Part shown: piece by piece, positions 31,851 to 40,253 of the stretch
How the letters are laid out: each line of letters starts with the position of its first letter
Numbering within the stretch: the stretch's first letter is position 1
DNA from: JAAYCI01 sp964371725
GTDB lineage: Bacteria; Bacillota; Clostridia; Oscillospirales; Ruminococcaceae
Assembly: GCA_964371725.1 (NCBI GenBank)
Contig: CAYJNQ010000002.1
Location: 1-64,000, forward strand
Reading direction: 5' to 3'
DNA length: 64,000 nt
Program-made: the position numbers and the translations under genes
The notes under the pieces: model-generated
The model's input: only the letters and a program-made list of their open reading frames with translations
Databases searched by the model: none
What the model was told of the DNA's origin: nothing

Positions 31851-33740
31851 CTATTCCTGTTCTAAGAGCCACGTCTCACTCACTTCGTCTAGGCGCATGG
31901 CATCTGCCTCCAATTGCTTCCCCAGTTCTGAAAGCAATTCATAATCACTGCTGTTTTCGGGCGCTTCCATGGCAGCTTTTGCTTCTTTCATCGCCTCTTC
32001 CAACTGCTCAATTTCCCTCTCCAGCGCGCGAATACGGTTTCGTTTTTGCGCATCGTTTGCCCGCCTTTCCTTTTGAGAGAGCGGTTTTTTTTGTTTTTCT
32101 TCATCGGGCTGCAAACCGGCTTCACCCCGGGTTTTCGCTGTTTCTTTGGCCTCCAAATAGAAATCGTAGTTTCCGTTGTATCGAATAAAACCGGCAGGGG
32201 TAAGCTCTAAAATACTCTGCGGCACACGGCGCAGAAAATAGCGGTCATGGCTAATGGCAATCACGGTGCCTGAAAATTGCCCAAGGGCTCTTTCCAGCTC
32301 CTCTTTCGCCTTATAATCCAAATGGTTTGTGGGTTCGTCCAGCAAAAGCACATTGGCCCTGCGCATGAGCAAAATCGTGAACGCCACCTTTGCGCGCCCG
32401 GCGCCCGAAAGTTCCCCGATGCGTTTATACACCTCTTCGCCGCCCAAGAGCATCCGCCCAAGCGCCGTGCGAATTTCAAACTCCGTTTTGGTTGGGTAAA
32501 GGCTGTGCACGGCATCCAGCACGCTTTTGTGCAAGGGCAGGCTTGCAAGCTCTTGCTCAAAATAGCCAAGGCGCACATTCCCGCCCCAGCGCACCAGTCC
32601 CTCGTGTGGCAAAAGGCCCTGAATCGCCTTTAAAAACGTGGATTTCCCCACACCGTTCAGCCCCACAATGGCCAGCTTTTCGCCGCGCTTCACGCCCAGA
32701 GAAAGCCCTTCATATAGCCGGCGCTTTGCCCCTTCTTGCCCCACCGACACCGCGAAGTGTTCGCAGCTGAGAACGGTGGAAAACGGCTCTTGATCGTAGT
32801 CGAAACGCAGCGAGATATGACGCTTGTCATCGAACGGCTTTTCGAGCCGATCCATGCGCTCCAGCGCTTTCACGCGGCCGGAGGCCATATTGGCTGTGGA
32901 AGCCCGCGCCTTGTTGCGCCGCACATAGTCTTCCATGGCTGCAATTTCTTCCTGTTGCTTTTCAAACGCGCGCACGGCTGTGCGCTTACGCTCTTCTTTT
33001 TGCACCACAAAACTGCTATAGGCACCGCTATATCGGCTGAGCTGTCCGTTTTCGATTTCGCAAATCGATGTGGCCACCCGATCCAGAAAATAGCGGTCGT
33101 GGCTCACGGTGAGGACGGCGCCGGGATAGCCTGCCAGATAACTTTCAAGCCAACCGAGCATGGAAAAATCCAAATGGTTTGTCGGCTCGTCTAAAATTAG
33201 GAGTCCCGGGCTGTGCAAGAGCATCTTGGCAATGCCAAATCGCATTTTTTCACCGCCGGACAAAGTGCCCACACGGGTGCTTTTATCAAAAGAACCAAAA
33301 CCGAGACCCATGAGGACACGGTTTATTTTGGCTTCCACCGCATAGCCTTCGCCGGCTTCCAAGCGGCTGTGCAACCAATCATATTCCCAAAGCAGGTCTT
33401 CGTCCTCGGGCGTTTCGGCCAGTTGACGTGCACAGTCGTCCAGTTGACTTTGAAGCTCGTCCAACGCAACAAAGGCGGCACGTGCCTCCTCCTCCAATGT
33501 TTTCTCGCCTTCCAAAGCCTCATTTTGGCGCAGGTAGCCAATCTCCAAATGTGCCGCACGCACAATGCGCCCGTCATCTGGTTCTAAATCACCACAAATT
33601 AAGTTGAGTAGGGTGGTTTTTCCCGCGGCGTTCACACCCAAAAGGCCGATGCGGTCTTTCGGGCGAATTTCTAAAGAAACCTCGCGCAAAATGGATTTAT
33701 CCAAAAACCCCTTGCTTGCATTTTGTACACTTACCAACAT
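31851..33740 (-). CDS. ABC-F family ATPase
   Basis: A 629-residue soluble protein with two ABC ATPase domains and no membrane part, the ABC-F layout of ribosome-associated translation factors and ribosome-protection proteins. Domain 1 (about 1-250) has GVNAAGKTTLLNL, LSGGEKMRFG and LILDEPTNHLD. Domain 2 (about 325-520) has GLNGVGKSTFLKA and LLLDEPTNHLD, but its signature reads LSGAGRAKV instead of LSGGE/Q. A charged interdomain linker (about 250-320) and a coiled-coil-like C-terminal tail rich in Glu/Lys (about 545-629) follow the usual pattern. The subfamily, and whether it gives antibiotic resistance, cannot be told. Confidence 0.92.
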   Translation of the reverse strand: MLVSVQNASKGFLDKSILREVSLEIRPKDRIGLLGVNAAGKTTLLNLICGDLEPDDGRIVRAAHLEIGYLRQNEALEGEKTLEEEARAAFVALDELQSQLDDCARQLAETPEDEDLLWEYDWLHSRLEAGEGYAVEAKINRVLMGLGFGSFDKSTRVGTLSGGEKMRFGIAKMLLHSPGLLILDEPTNHLDFSMLGWLESYLAGYPGAVLTVSHDRYFLDRVATSICEIENGQLSRYSGAYSSFVVQKEERKRTAVRAFEKQQEEIAAMEDYVRRNKARASTANMASGRVKALERMDRLEKPFDDKRHISLRFDYDQEPFSTVLSCEHFAVSVGQEGAKRRLYEGLSLGVKRGEKLAIVGLNGVGKSTFLKAIQGLLPHEGLVRWGGNVRLGYFEQELASLPLHKSVLDAVHSLYPTKTEFEIRTALGRMLLGGEEVYKRIGELSGAGRAKVAFTILLMRRANVLLLDEPTNHLDYKAKEELERALGQFSGTVIAISHDRYFLRRVPQSILELTPAGFIRYNGNYDFYLEAKETAKTRGEAGLQPDEEKQKKPLSQKERRANDAQKRNRIRALEREIEQLEEAMKEAKAAMEAPENSSDYELLSELGKQLEADAMRLDEVSETWLLEQE

Positions 33741-33793
33741 ATTTTTTTCCTTTGCTTTATACCGCGAAGTTCCTTGCCTATTTCCCTATCGCA

Positions 33794-33824
33794 GAAAAAT
33801 CCCCCGGCAAGAAAGCCGGAGGAG
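33794..33824 (-). terminator. Terminator of the DUF308 gene
   Basis: On the minus strand TCCTCCGGC pairs with GCCGGGGGA around a 6-nt loop and is followed by five T. Confidence 0.75.
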
Positions 33825-33845
33825 CAAGACCCTTACAAAACATGC

Positions 33846-34379
33846 TTACTCTTTGTCTATTTTACGCATATTGAGGTAGAAAATAAATTCATTGACGCCA
33901 GCAATCAACATGATTACGCCAAAAATTTGGAACAGAAAACTGGCTACTGCGGCAGGCTGTGTTACACCCACCACGCCACCGGCCACCACCAAAGCACCCA
34001 TCACCATTTGAATTACATTCACCTTGCCCGTATACTTACGAACCTGAAACCCTTGGAAAAACTGTATAACACCCAGTAAGATGAATAGGATGCCCAGAAA
34101 AATTGGCAAAATGCTGGCAATTTGCATATAGAATAAAAACATGCATACGCCAAGCACAATCATGAGTATGCCGCCTAAAACACTGGCCGTGCCGCCGCCT
34201 TTGCGCGCCGAAAACAAACCCATAATGCCCAAAATCACCACATAGGCGCCAATTAAGTATACAATAATTTGGATGAAAATTTCCGGCCAAAGAATGAGAG
34301 CCACACCCATGGCCAAGCTAATAATCGAACGAATCAAAGCATATTTTTTTAAAAAACCAACCATTGAATTCACCGTCAT
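33846..34379 (-). CDS. DUF308 (HdeD-like) membrane protein
   Basis: A protein of about 177 residues with six hydrophobic helices arranged as three hairpins and several Gly-rich turns (for example GGILMIVLG), the DUF308/HdeD pattern; the function is unknown. The ATG at 34379 is only 2 bases from GGGAGG, while an in-frame GTG at 34373 is 8 bases away, so translation may begin at 34373 (two residues shorter). It lies 109 bases upstream of moeA in reverse orientation order, with its own terminator. Confidence 0.8.
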   Translation of the reverse strand: MTVNSMVGFLKKYALIRSIISLAMGVALILWPEIFIQIIVYLIGAYVVILGIMGLFSARKGGGTASVLGGILMIVLGVCMFLFYMQIASILPIFLGILFILLGVIQFFQGFQVRKYTGKVNVIQMVMGALVVAGGVVGVTQPAAVASFLFQIFGVIMLIAGVNEFIFYLNMRKIDKE

Positions 34380-34488
34380 TACCTCCCGGTTTGTGCTGTT
34401 GTTTCGGCACTTCTCAGATAAAATACAGGCTTTCATTATACAGCATAAAACCCCTATCTGTATAGCAAATTTTGAAAAAATTTGAAGT

Positions 34489-35721
34489 TTATTCAAATAA
34501 AATCAGGCCCACACGCTCGCCGGCGGCCAAAGGGCCGCTGCCTTTCGGAATGTCGATGAGACAGTTGCAGTCCAAAAGGGAATGAAGCTGGCTCGACGCG
34601 TGCCCCAAAGTGGGAATATGCACGGTTTCCCCCACCACACGGGCGCGCAACAACCGCCGCATCGGACTTTTTTTCTCGAAGGCTGTGCTAACTTTGGCCG
34701 TGGCGGTTTGCAGGTGGCAGTCATGCTCTCCCGCCAATTTTTTCAGCAAGGGTACGGCCAACACCTCAAAGGTGGCCAGTGCGGCAAACGGGTTTCCCGA
34801 TAGACACAAAAGGATATGCCCACCACGCGACAGCGCCAGAACGGGCCCCCCGGGGCGCACACCGATACCGTGAAACAGAACTTCTCCCCCAAGATTTGCG
34901 GCCACCTTTGGTAGCAAATCTCGGTCTCCCACCGAAACACCGCCCGTGGTAATCACAAGCGGAACCTCGTTAAGCAAGGCATTCAATGTGCTCAGAAGGC
35001 TCTCTTCTTCGTCTGCCAACACACAGCGCGTGTGCACATGGGCGTGTCGTGCATGGCATCGTGCCGCGAGCAAATGACTGTTGCTGTCGAAAATTTTCCC
35101 CTCCGGCAGAGCCGTTCCCACCGGCACCAATTCACTGCCCGTGGCAGCAACCGCCACAGCGGGGCGCGCAAACACCGTTACTTCCCCAATACCTTGCCCT
35201 GCCAGTAGGCCAATTTCAGCAGGGCCGATTCGTCTGCCCTTTGGCAATAAAAGCTGTCCATTTTCCACATCTTCCCCGCGATGCACCACATTTTCCTGTT
35301 GTGCCAAGGTGCGCGTGAGGCACACATGGTCTTCACTGCGTGTCGTCTCCTCTTGCTTGATAACACAATTGGCGCCTTTGGGCAACATGGCACCGGTCAT
35401 GATGCGAGCCGCCTCGCCGCGGCGCAAAGTGTGGCGGGGCACATCCCCCGCAAACAGCGTTTCCACAACACGTAGCCGCACAGGTTCTGGCCGACTTGCC
35501 TGCACACTGTCTGCACTGTGCAGGGCATAACCGTCCAGCGGCGAGCGATCGAACGGGGGGGTACTTTGCACCGCATACACAGCCTGAGCCAAAACACGTC
35601 CAAATGCTTCGTGTAAACTGCAAGCTTCCACTATTTCCTTGAAAACCGCCTCTTCCAGCAGCAGCGCCTGTGCGTGTTCAAGTTCTATTTTCTTTTTGTT
35701 TTCGGGTGGTGTTTTATGCAT
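34489..35721 (-). CDS. moeA: Molybdopterin molybdotransferase
   Basis: A 410-residue MoeA enzyme that inserts molybdate into adenylated molybdopterin, the last step of molybdenum cofactor synthesis. The N-terminal STPPFDRSPLDGYALHS, MTGAMLPKGANCV, the mid-protein FDSNSHLLAARC, TTGGVSVGDRD and the C-terminal LSGNPFAALATFEVL are all typical. The ATG at 35721 is preceded by AGGGGAAAACC and overlaps the stop of the XdhC-family gene by 8 bases, so the two are translationally coupled. It should support XdhABC, the only molybdoenzyme in the window. Confidence 0.93.
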   Translation of the reverse strand: MHKTPPENKKKIELEHAQALLLEEAVFKEIVEACSLHEAFGRVLAQAVYAVQSTPPFDRSPLDGYALHSADSVQASRPEPVRLRVVETLFAGDVPRHTLRRGEAARIMTGAMLPKGANCVIKQEETTRSEDHVCLTRTLAQQENVVHRGEDVENGQLLLPKGRRIGPAEIGLLAGQGIGEVTVFARPAVAVAATGSELVPVGTALPEGKIFDSNSHLLAARCHARHAHVHTRCVLADEEESLLSTLNALLNEVPLVITTGGVSVGDRDLLPKVAANLGGEVLFHGIGVRPGGPVLALSRGGHILLCLSGNPFAALATFEVLAVPLLKKLAGEHDCHLQTATAKVSTAFEKKSPMRRLLRARVVGETVHIPTLGHASSQLHSLLDCNCLIDIPKGSGPLAAGERVGLILFE

Positions 35722-36736
35722 GGTTTTCCCCTGTTCGCCCATCCTTTTCCGTATACCGTGCACGCGTGCGTATCATCTCGGCCGCAATGCTGATGGCAAT
35801 TTCTTCCGGCGTGCGCCCACCCAGCGGCAGACCGATGGGTGCATGAATACGGGCGATATCGGTTTGCTGAACACCTTCTTCCCCTAGTTTTTGCATAGAT
35901 AGCGCCACTTTTCCACGGCTGCCAATCAGCCCGATGTAGCACGCCTTTGTGTGCACTGCTTTGCATAAAACGCTATAATCGTGCATATGGCCGCGCGTTA
36001 AAATCACAATGTAGTCCCTTTCGTCTACAAACAAATCGTCCAGCGGGCTTGAAAAGTTCACCTGTTTTCGCTCGTCGGCCTGTGGCAAACGTTCCCGCGT
36101 TAAAAATTCGGCTCGGTCGTCCATGGCCACCGTGTAAAACCCAATCCGATGCAGCACCGGCACCAACTCGGCGCCCACATGCCCCATCCCAAAAATCAGA
36201 GCCCTGCTACTGGCGCAAAAGGGATCGGTTAAATACTGTTTCTCACCAAGCAAGCAGGTGTGTTCGTGGTTTGTGTCGGCATAGGCAAGTGGTGCACACC
36301 GTTCTTCCTCGGGGGTCAACACAAACACCTCTGCGCTGTCCAGCTTTGTTAGCAGTACAAAGTCTTTTCGTGCCATCAAGCGTGTTGCCGCCTCTTTGTA
36401 AGCTTTGTGGCACGCGCTGTCATTCGGGTCTATGTATTGTACATACACGGTAACCTGTCCGCCGCACACCATGCCCAAATTCGCCACATCTGCCTGGGAT
36501 AGATTGAACTCGCGAATACAGCTCTTCTTTGTTTTCAGCACCTCTTGTGCCGTACGTTGTGCTTCAAACTCAACGGCGCCACCGCCAATGGTGCCCACGG
36601 CACTCCCATCCCCCTGCACGAGCATTTTGGCACCCGCACCACGTGGGGTAGAGCCGGAATGTTCTACAATGGAAACCAACACCACAGCTCTGCCCAACTT
36701 AGCAGCCTGTCCCACCGCTTCCAAAATCTGCCTCAC
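35714..36736 (-). CDS. XdhC/CoxI family molybdoenzyme maturation protein
   Basis: A 340-residue protein with an N-terminal XdhC/CoxI domain (SGSTPRGAGAKMLVQGDG and GTIGGGAVEFEAQ, about residues 27-62) and a C-terminal Rossmann-type domain (ALIFGMGHVGAELVPVLHRIG near 185-205, YIGLIGSRGK near 270). Such proteins bind the Mo cofactor, help sulfurate it and insert it into xanthine dehydrogenase-type enzymes. The GTG at 36736 follows AAAGGAGGCAAAACAA and lies 38 bases inside the end of addA. Its 3' end overlaps moeA. The likely client is XdhABC, encoded 5 kb away. No symbol is given, because xdhC is used here for the Fe-S subunit. Confidence 0.9.
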   Translation of the reverse strand: MRQILEAVGQAAKLGRAVVLVSIVEHSGSTPRGAGAKMLVQGDGSAVGTIGGGAVEFEAQRTAQEVLKTKKSCIREFNLSQADVANLGMVCGGQVTVYVQYIDPNDSACHKAYKEAATRLMARKDFVLLTKLDSAEVFVLTPEEERCAPLAYADTNHEHTCLLGEKQYLTDPFCASSRALIFGMGHVGAELVPVLHRIGFYTVAMDDRAEFLTRERLPQADERKQVNFSSPLDDLFVDERDYIVILTRGHMHDYSVLCKAVHTKACYIGLIGSRGKVALSMQKLGEEGVQQTDIARIHAPIGLPLGGRTPEEIAISIAAEMIRTRARYTEKDGRTGENHA

Positions 36737-39700
36737 TTGTTTTGCCTCCTTTGTTGTATTGGTTCTTAGGGTTTTCGCCTATGCCATCTTCTTGCAACAA
36801 AAACGGCACAGCCACCTCTTCACACAGTGCAAATGACCAAATGGTCAAACGTGTAACCGGCAATCCCAGCCGTTTTTGCACGGCTTTTGCATATAAATTG
36901 AGTTGGTTTTCATATACCTCGCGCAGTTTTTGTGCCGTTTTTCCCCTGTCGGTTTTGTAATCCACAATTTCGATGCTGTTCTCCTGTAGAATCACCGCAT
37001 CGGCAATGCCTTGCAAATAGACAGGCTCTTTCGCCAAGGCACCTTCCAGCTCGGAATTGAACCTTCCTGCCGGAATGGCTGTGATGAAGTCGTACTCTCG
37101 CAAAACCTGAACGGCCGCCCTCATGCGGGCAAACAGGGGCGAAGAAAAAAATTTCGCCAATTCTTTTCGGTTCACAGAAGCTGCTTGCACAGGCGACAGC
37201 AGCTTTGCTGCCTCAAGCCGTTTTATCTCTTGTTCCCGGTTCTGTTCTGCGGCGGCGAAATTGGCCAGCTGCAAAAAACGGTGCATGGCCGTGCCACGCT
37301 CGGCGGCTGTAAGGCCATTTTCATACAGCAAAGACGGGCGTTTGTACGTGCCGGCCTGCTCTGTCTTCGTCAGCGCCGAAACACTGAGCTTGCGCGGCAC
37401 CTCTTGTAGAGCCTGCCTTGGCAATACAGCGGAAAAATGCTCCTTTAGCTTTTTCACCGCCTCGTCCTCTGCTTTTAGATTCAAAACAGTTTGCTCGGGG
37501 GCATCTTCGCAAGCCTCCACCGTCTGTATGCTTATGTTTACGGGGCATTGCGTCTCTTTTTCCTTGCCGGGGCAAAGGCGAGGCCGCCCAATGGCCTGCC
37601 AAAGTGGGGCCGCTTGTTCATGGCGCAACATGGCTGTGAATACCCAATCTCCAAAACACTCCCAGTGGCCAATCAAATAAGGGCGGTTTTCTTCCAGCTC
37701 TGCCAGCGCTGCAAGCGCTTCCAATTTCCGCAGTGGATCTTTGTGCGCGTAAACAATTTGCAGGCGGTCCTTCGCCCGTGTAAGGGCCACATACAATACG
37801 CGCATTTCCTCGCTAAGGCTTTCTTGCAAGCTGCGGCGGCGAATGGCTAAAAACGGCAGGGTGGGATAGATGATTTGCCCCGCGCGCAAACGAAACCCGA
37901 TGCCGAATTGCGTGTGAAATTGAACACGCTGTGCTTGATCGCGCAGGTTGAATTGATGTCCTGTATCGGCAAAAAACACAATGGGAAACTCAAGACCCTT
38001 GCTTTTGTGTGCCGTGAGCAAACTTACAGCACCCGGGCGGTTTTGATAGCCGGCATTCTGTGGGCCCCGCCCTTGGCAAAGCAGGCGTACAAAGCCGGCC
38101 AGGCCACCACCGCTTATGGTTCCCATTTGAGCCGCCCAACTTAGAAAACGGCGCACATTTTCCCTGCGTACCATGCCGTCTTCCATGGCTGCCACGGCCG
38201 AGAGGTAGCCTGTACGCAATACAAGTTCTTCGCAGAAACGGCCAAGGGGCATCTCTTTGCTCAAAGCACGAAAGTGGGCGAGTGTTTGCACAAAATCTTT
38301 GCATTTTTCTTCCGAGCTGCAAAGCAGAGCACCGTAAAGGCTTCCATCCGCTTGCTGTAGCCGCAAAGCGGCCAATTCGTCGGGTGTGAAGCGAAACAAA
38401 GGTCCGAGCATGGTGGCGGCCAAGTGCACGTCATCTCCCGGGTTGTCAATGGCCGACAAAACTGCCCGTAGCGGCAGCACCTCCGGTGTACACAGCAGTT
38501 CTTGCGCCCTGTCGCTGTTCACCGGAATGTGTGCCTCCCGCAAAGCCTGTTCGAATGTTGCCATGGCGCTGCGCGCGCGCAGCAAAATACAAAAATCCCC
38601 AAAGCGGCAGGGTCTTTGCTGTGTTCCGTCTTGCACCGGCACACGCTCTTGTATCATGATTGCAATGGTTTTTGCCACATAGCGTGCTTCGTCCTCGTCC
38701 TCTTTTTTTTGAAGCAAAACCAGTGAAAGGCCATCCCGTATGCTTCCGCTTCCGCCTTGAATCAGCTGTTCTCCCTCGCTGTATGCCACGTCGCCCAGTG
38801 CCTCACTCATCAGCTCTTCAAAAAGGCTGTTCACACCTTCCACCACGCCGGGGCCGCTGCGAAAATTGTGCCCAAGGCGCAAAACAGCCGGTTTTTGCCC
38901 ACTTTCATAGGCGGCCCAGTTTTTTTTCTTTTCCAAAAACAAACCGGGGTTTGCCCTGCGGAAACGGTAGATGCTTTGTTTTACATCTCCCACATAAAAC
39001 AGGTTGCTGCCATTCCGGTTGCCAAGGCAAGTGTACAGGGCGCTTTGCAATTCGTTTGTGTCTTGGTATTCATCCACCATCACAAATTCATATCGTGTGC
39101 TTATCTCCTCTGCGGCAGGCAAGCGCTCTCCCTCTTGGCTCATCAAAAGCCCCAGCGCCAGATGTTCAAAATCGGCAAAATCCAGTATTTTGTTTTCTGT
39201 TTTTTTGGCCATGTAAAGCTCGGCATAGCGCGCTGTGGCCCGGCACAGTGCGCGTACCATCGGCGCTGCCGTTTCCATGTCTTCCCGGTGTTCTTGTTCG
39301 GTGCAAACGAAACAGTGTTTCAAAAGCTCTTCTGCAATTCCCTTCACCAGCTTGCGAAAGGCTTGCACGCGCTCTTTTCCTTCGCCCTCATAGCCGCGTA
39401 CAGACGCCAAGGAAGGCCTTTTTTGCGTGCGCAAATGCAATTCGCACGCATCCCACCGCCTCTCTTTCACAAGCTGTTCCAGGTGTTGCCAGGTGTCACA
39501 CTCTTCCTGTAGCATGGGCAACCAGGCATCCAGCCCGCCGTCATCTCGTGCCAGTTGCAAGGCGGCTTTCGCCAACGTTTTTGCGCCGCTCACGGATCTT
39601 TCGGCATGGGCAAACAACTCTTTTCCCCATAGGCTTTCGCACAATGGCGTCTCCTGCTCATACAAAGCGGCAAAATGCTCTAGCTGCTGCAAAGGCCAGG

Positions 39701-40253
39701 GCAAAGTGCACACGTATCGGTAAAGGCTCTCCATTGCCTTGGCGGCCTCTTCGTCGCTGCGAGAGCGCCCGTAAAGGGCCGAAAACTGTGCAAAGGCTTT
39801 GTTCTCATAAGCCTCTTCCAGCGCCTCTTGCAAAGCCTGCTCTGAAAGTTCACTCAAAAGGGCCTCTTGCCCCACACTCACGTCGGGAGCCACATCAAGC
39901 TGTGCAAACCACTCGCGCACAAGCTGCTGGCAAAAGGCGTCAATTGTGCCAATAAAGGCACGCTGCAATAGGTTTTTTTGGCGTCTAAAAAAAAGATTGT
40001 CGCGCAGGGTTTGGGCCTGCTCGTCGAGGCGCTTTGCAAGGCGCACACGCAACTCTTCGGCCGCGGCGTTTGTAAATGTGAGGATGAGCATTTTGTCTGC
40101 CGGTACCGGGTTTTCTTCGCGCGTCATCATGCGCACGGCCCGTTCCACAAGCACCGCCGTTTTGCCGCTGCCGGCCGCCGCATCAATGAGTAGGCTCCCA
40201 CCCTCGTCCTCAATGGCCGCCCTCTGTGCCTTTGTCCATTTGCGTTCACTCAT
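36699..40253 (-). CDS. addA: AddA helicase-nuclease subunit
   Basis: An 1184-residue UvrD-type helicase fused to a C-terminal RecB-like nuclease domain; with AddB it processes double-strand breaks for recombination. IDAAAGSGKTAVLVERAV near residues 23-40 is Walker A, VDEYQDTNELQ near 390 Walker B, LLTAHKSKGLEFPIVF a helicase motif near 730, and the nuclease motif GIADAVILQENSIEIVDYK lies near the C-terminus. The ATG at 40253 follows AAAGGAGGTCGCCTTTG and overlaps the addB stop by 8 bases (ATGAGTGA). Confidence 0.95.
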   Translation of the reverse strand: MSERKWTKAQRAAIEDEGGSLLIDAAAGSGKTAVLVERAVRMMTREENPVPADKMLILTFTNAAAEELRVRLAKRLDEQAQTLRDNLFFRRQKNLLQRAFIGTIDAFCQQLVREWFAQLDVAPDVSVGQEALLSELSEQALQEALEEAYENKAFAQFSALYGRSRSDEEAAKAMESLYRYVCTLPWPLQQLEHFAALYEQETPLCESLWGKELFAHAERSVSGAKTLAKAALQLARDDGGLDAWLPMLQEECDTWQHLEQLVKERRWDACELHLRTQKRPSLASVRGYEGEGKERVQAFRKLVKGIAEELLKHCFVCTEQEHREDMETAAPMVRALCRATARYAELYMAKKTENKILDFADFEHLALGLLMSQEGERLPAAEEISTRYEFVMVDEYQDTNELQSALYTCLGNRNGSNLFYVGDVKQSIYRFRRANPGLFLEKKKNWAAYESGQKPAVLRLGHNFRSGPGVVEGVNSLFEELMSEALGDVAYSEGEQLIQGGSGSIRDGLSLVLLQKKEDEDEARYVAKTIAIMIQERVPVQDGTQQRPCRFGDFCILLRARSAMATFEQALREAHIPVNSDRAQELLCTPEVLPLRAVLSAIDNPGDDVHLAATMLGPLFRFTPDELAALRLQQADGSLYGALLCSSEEKCKDFVQTLAHFRALSKEMPLGRFCEELVLRTGYLSAVAAMEDGMVRRENVRRFLSWAAQMGTISGGGLAGFVRLLCQGRGPQNAGYQNRPGAVSLLTAHKSKGLEFPIVFFADTGHQFNLRDQAQRVQFHTQFGIGFRLRAGQIIYPTLPFLAIRRRSLQESLSEEMRVLYVALTRAKDRLQIVYAHKDPLRKLEALAALAELEENRPYLIGHWECFGDWVFTAMLRHEQAAPLWQAIGRPRLCPGKEKETQCPVNISIQTVEACEDAPEQTVLNLKAEDEAVKKLKEHFSAVLPRQALQEVPRKLSVSALTKTEQAGTYKRPSLLYENGLTAAERGTAMHRFLQLANFAAAEQNREQEIKRLEAAKLLSPVQAASVNRKELAKFFSSPLFARMRAAVQVLREYDFITAIPAGRFNSELEGALAKEPVYLQGIADAVILQENSIEIVDYKTDRGKTAQKLREVYENQLNLYAKAVQKRLGLPVTRLTIWSFALCEEVAVPFLLQEDGIGENPKNQYNKGGKTSEADFGSGGTGC

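Noticed and set aside
38660..39955. 431-codon antisense open frame inside addA
   Set aside because: Arg/Pro/Cys/His-rich shadow of the addA coding strand; no ribosome site and no domain.
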